From: CAXSEF01 sp050920955
GTDB taxonomy: Bacteria > Pseudomonadota > Alphaproteobacteria > Acetobacterales > Acetobacteraceae
Reading direction: 5' to 3'
Assembly (NCBI GenBank): GCA_050920955.1
Contig: JBPBQS010000242.1
Span: forward strand, 1 to 15,433
DNA: 15,433 nucleotides
Part shown: positions 14,238 to 15,433 of the stretch, piece after piece
Position numbering within the stretch: position 1 is the stretch's first letter
How the letters are laid out: each line of letters opens with the position of its first letter
Translations under genes and position numbers: made by a program
The notes under the pieces: generated by a model
Told to the model about the DNA's origin: nothing
Databases searched by the model: none
What the model saw: the letters and a program-made list of their open reading frames with translations, nothing else

Positions 14238-15280
14238 CGGGGCGGGTCGGGGTGCCGGCGGACCTCGGGGTGGCGCCGGTCGCGGGGGTGCGGCGGCGTG
14301 CGGCGCTGCTGGCGAGCCTGCCGCAGCTCGTGGCGCTGGCGCTGGTGTTCGTCGCGTGCCGGGCCGTGTCGCCGCAGTTCTTCGACGTGCGGCTGCAGGA
14401 CGGGCGGTGGTTCGGCAGCGTGGTCGACGTGTTCTACCGCGGCGCGCCGGTGGCGCTGCTGTCGGTCGGCATGTGCCTGGTGATCGCCACGGGGGGCATC
14501 GACCTGTCGGTGGGCGCGGTGATGGCCATCGCCGGCGCGGTGGCGGCGAGCCTGGTCAACGAGGGGCAGAACGCCGCCACGTGCATCGGCGCGGCGCTGC
14601 TCGTGGGGGCGGCGTGCGGCGCGTGGAACGGGTTCCTGGTCGCGGTGCTGCGGATACAGCCGATCGTGGCGACGCTGATCCTGATGGTGGCCGGGCGGGG
14701 CATCGCGCAGCTGGTCACGGGCGGGCAGATCGTCACCTTCGAGGACCCCGGGCTGATCGGGCTGTCGGCTTCCTCGGTGCTCGGCGTGCCGCTGCCGATC
14801 GTGATCACCGGCGTCGTGCTCGCCGTGGCGGGCGTGGTGCTGCGGGCCACGGCGCTGGGCATGTTCCTGGAGGCCACGGGCGCCAACGCGCGGGCCAGCC
14901 ACTACGCGGGGATCGGCACGCGGGTGGTGACGGTCGCGGCGTACGTCGCCTCGGGGCTGTGCGCGGCGATCGCGGGGCTGATCGTGGCGGGCGACATACG
15001 CGGGGCGGACGCCAACAACGCGGGGCTGTGGCTGGAGCTGAACGCCATTCTCGCGGTGGTGATCGGCGGGGGGTCGCTGGGGGGCGGGCGGTTCAGCCTG
15101 GGGCGCAGCGTGCTCGGCGCGCTGATCATGCAGGGCATGGGCACGGGCATCCTGTTGTCCGGGTTTCAGCCGGAGTTCAACCTGATCGTGGAGGCGGTGG
15201 TGGTGCTGGCCGTGCTGCTCGCGCAGTCGCCGGCGCTGCGGCGGCTGCCGGGACTCGTGCGGCGGGGAGGCCGGGCGTGA
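14234..15280 (+). CDS. ytfT: Sugar ABC transporter permease YtfT
   Basis: 348 residues from GTG 14234, overlapping ytfR by 4 nt. Eight or more membrane segments begin at PQLVALALVFVACRAVS near 28-45. The BPD_transp_2 (ribose-type permease) hallmark APVALLSVGMCLVIATGGID then LSVGAVMAIAG lies near 73-105. GAACGAWNGFLVAVLRIQP then IVATLI near 130, and ANNAGLWLELNAILAVVIGG near 260-280, are also typical. Order and motifs match YtfT of the galactofuranose importer. It forms the channel with YjfF in the inner membrane. The stop overlaps the next gene's GTG, so all genes after ytfQ are translationally coupled. Confidence 0.93.
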   Translation: MTGRVGVPADLGVAPVAGVRRRAALLASLPQLVALALVFVACRAVSPQFFDVRLQDGRWFGSVVDVFYRGAPVALLSVGMCLVIATGGIDLSVGAVMAIAGAVAASLVNEGQNAATCIGAALLVGAACGAWNGFLVAVLRIQPIVATLILMVAGRGIAQLVTGGQIVTFEDPGLIGLSASSVLGVPLPIVITGVVLAVAGVVLRATALGMFLEATGANARASHYAGIGTRVVTVAAYVASGLCAAIAGLIVAGDIRGADANNAGLWLELNAILAVVIGGGSLGGGRFSLGRSVLGALIMQGMGTGILLSGFQPEFNLIVEAVVVLAVLLAQSPALRRLPGLVRRGGRA

Positions 15281-15433
15281 ACGCGCGCGTGCTGCCGCTG
15301 GTGGCGACGACGGCGATCTTCGCGCTGGCGTACGGGCTGTGCGTGCTGCAGTTCCCGGCGTTCGCGACGACGCGGGTCGTGGGCGACCTGCTGACCGACA
15401 ACGCCTTCCTCGGCATCGCCGCGGTAGGCATGA
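15277..15433 (+). CDS. yjfF: Sugar ABC transporter permease YjfF (5' part, runs off the window)
   Basis: Only the first 52 codons are visible. (M)NARVLPLVATTAIFALAYGL is followed by QFPAFATTRVVGDLLTDNAF then LGIAAVGM. The QFP-x-FA-x-TRV-x-x-x-LTDNAFLGI-x-AVGM stretch is the same as at the start of E. coli YjfF. GTG 15277 overlaps the ytfT stop by 4 nt. It is the second permease of the YtfQRT-YjfF system; the rest lies beyond the right edge. Confidence 0.9.
   Translation, partial: MNARVLPLVATTAIFALAYGLCVLQFPAFATTRVVGDLLTDNAFLGIAAVGM

Overview
The window is about 15.4 kb of very GC-rich DNA with dense, mostly co-oriented genes. Composition, Sec/Tat-type leader peptides and gene content fit an alphaproteobacterium. 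Archaeal-type C1-carrier (tetrahydromethanopterin/methylofuran) genes and the short intergenic palindromes make a methylotrophic or formaldehyde-oxidising member, perhaps Acetobacteraceae-like, my best guess. There is no rRNA or other marker to prove it.

Layout. (1) 1-3185: the end of an amino-acid-kinase-family gene, translationally coupled to a dihydropteroate-synthase-like gene, then an opposite-strand membrane protein and a DUF447 gene. The kinase, DHPS-like and DUF447 families are companions of the H4MPT/methylofuran C1 pathway. (2) 3259-9255: a small lipoprotein followed by a complete peptide/nickel-type ABC importer: binding protein, two permeases, and one polypeptide fusing both ATPases. 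(3) 9293-9841: a second small lipoprotein. (4) 9909-11383, minus strand: a cupin gene followed by a two-domain VOC (glyoxalase-fold) gene. (5) 11384-15433: a 240-bp divergent control region and then ytfQ, ytfR, ytfT and the start of yjfF, a galactofuranose-type sugar importer that runs off the window. A GC hairpin lies between ytfQ and ytfR.

The most unusual content is not a protein. Four gaps (about 1793-1915, 5228-5375, 7113-7260 and 9840-9957) hold the same kind of 118-148 bp element. Each is an inverted pair of two-hairpin modules of the form GCAAG..., palindrome 1, A(N)CCGCC, palindrome 2. The palindrome bases differ between copies, but the pairing, the CCGCC linker and the GCAAG ends persist. 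These MITE- or BIME-like elements fill the gaps almost completely. They touch or overlap the neighbouring genes, supplying the last 19 codons of the membrane protein, the last 16 of the VOC protein, and the start codon of one permease. Two of the four sit inside the peptide-transporter operon. One arm of element 1 and one arm of element 4 are identical over 52 nt in inverted orientation, 8 kb apart.

How the genes work together: the peptide transporter (binding protein, two permeases, fused ATPase) and the sugar transporter (YtfQ, YtfR, YtfT, YjfF) are each self-contained uptake systems. The kinase/DHPS-like/DUF447 genes probably belong to C1-cofactor biosynthesis. The lipoproteins, the membrane protein and the cupin-VOC pair have no assigned role. 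Everything here was read by eye; no database search was run.
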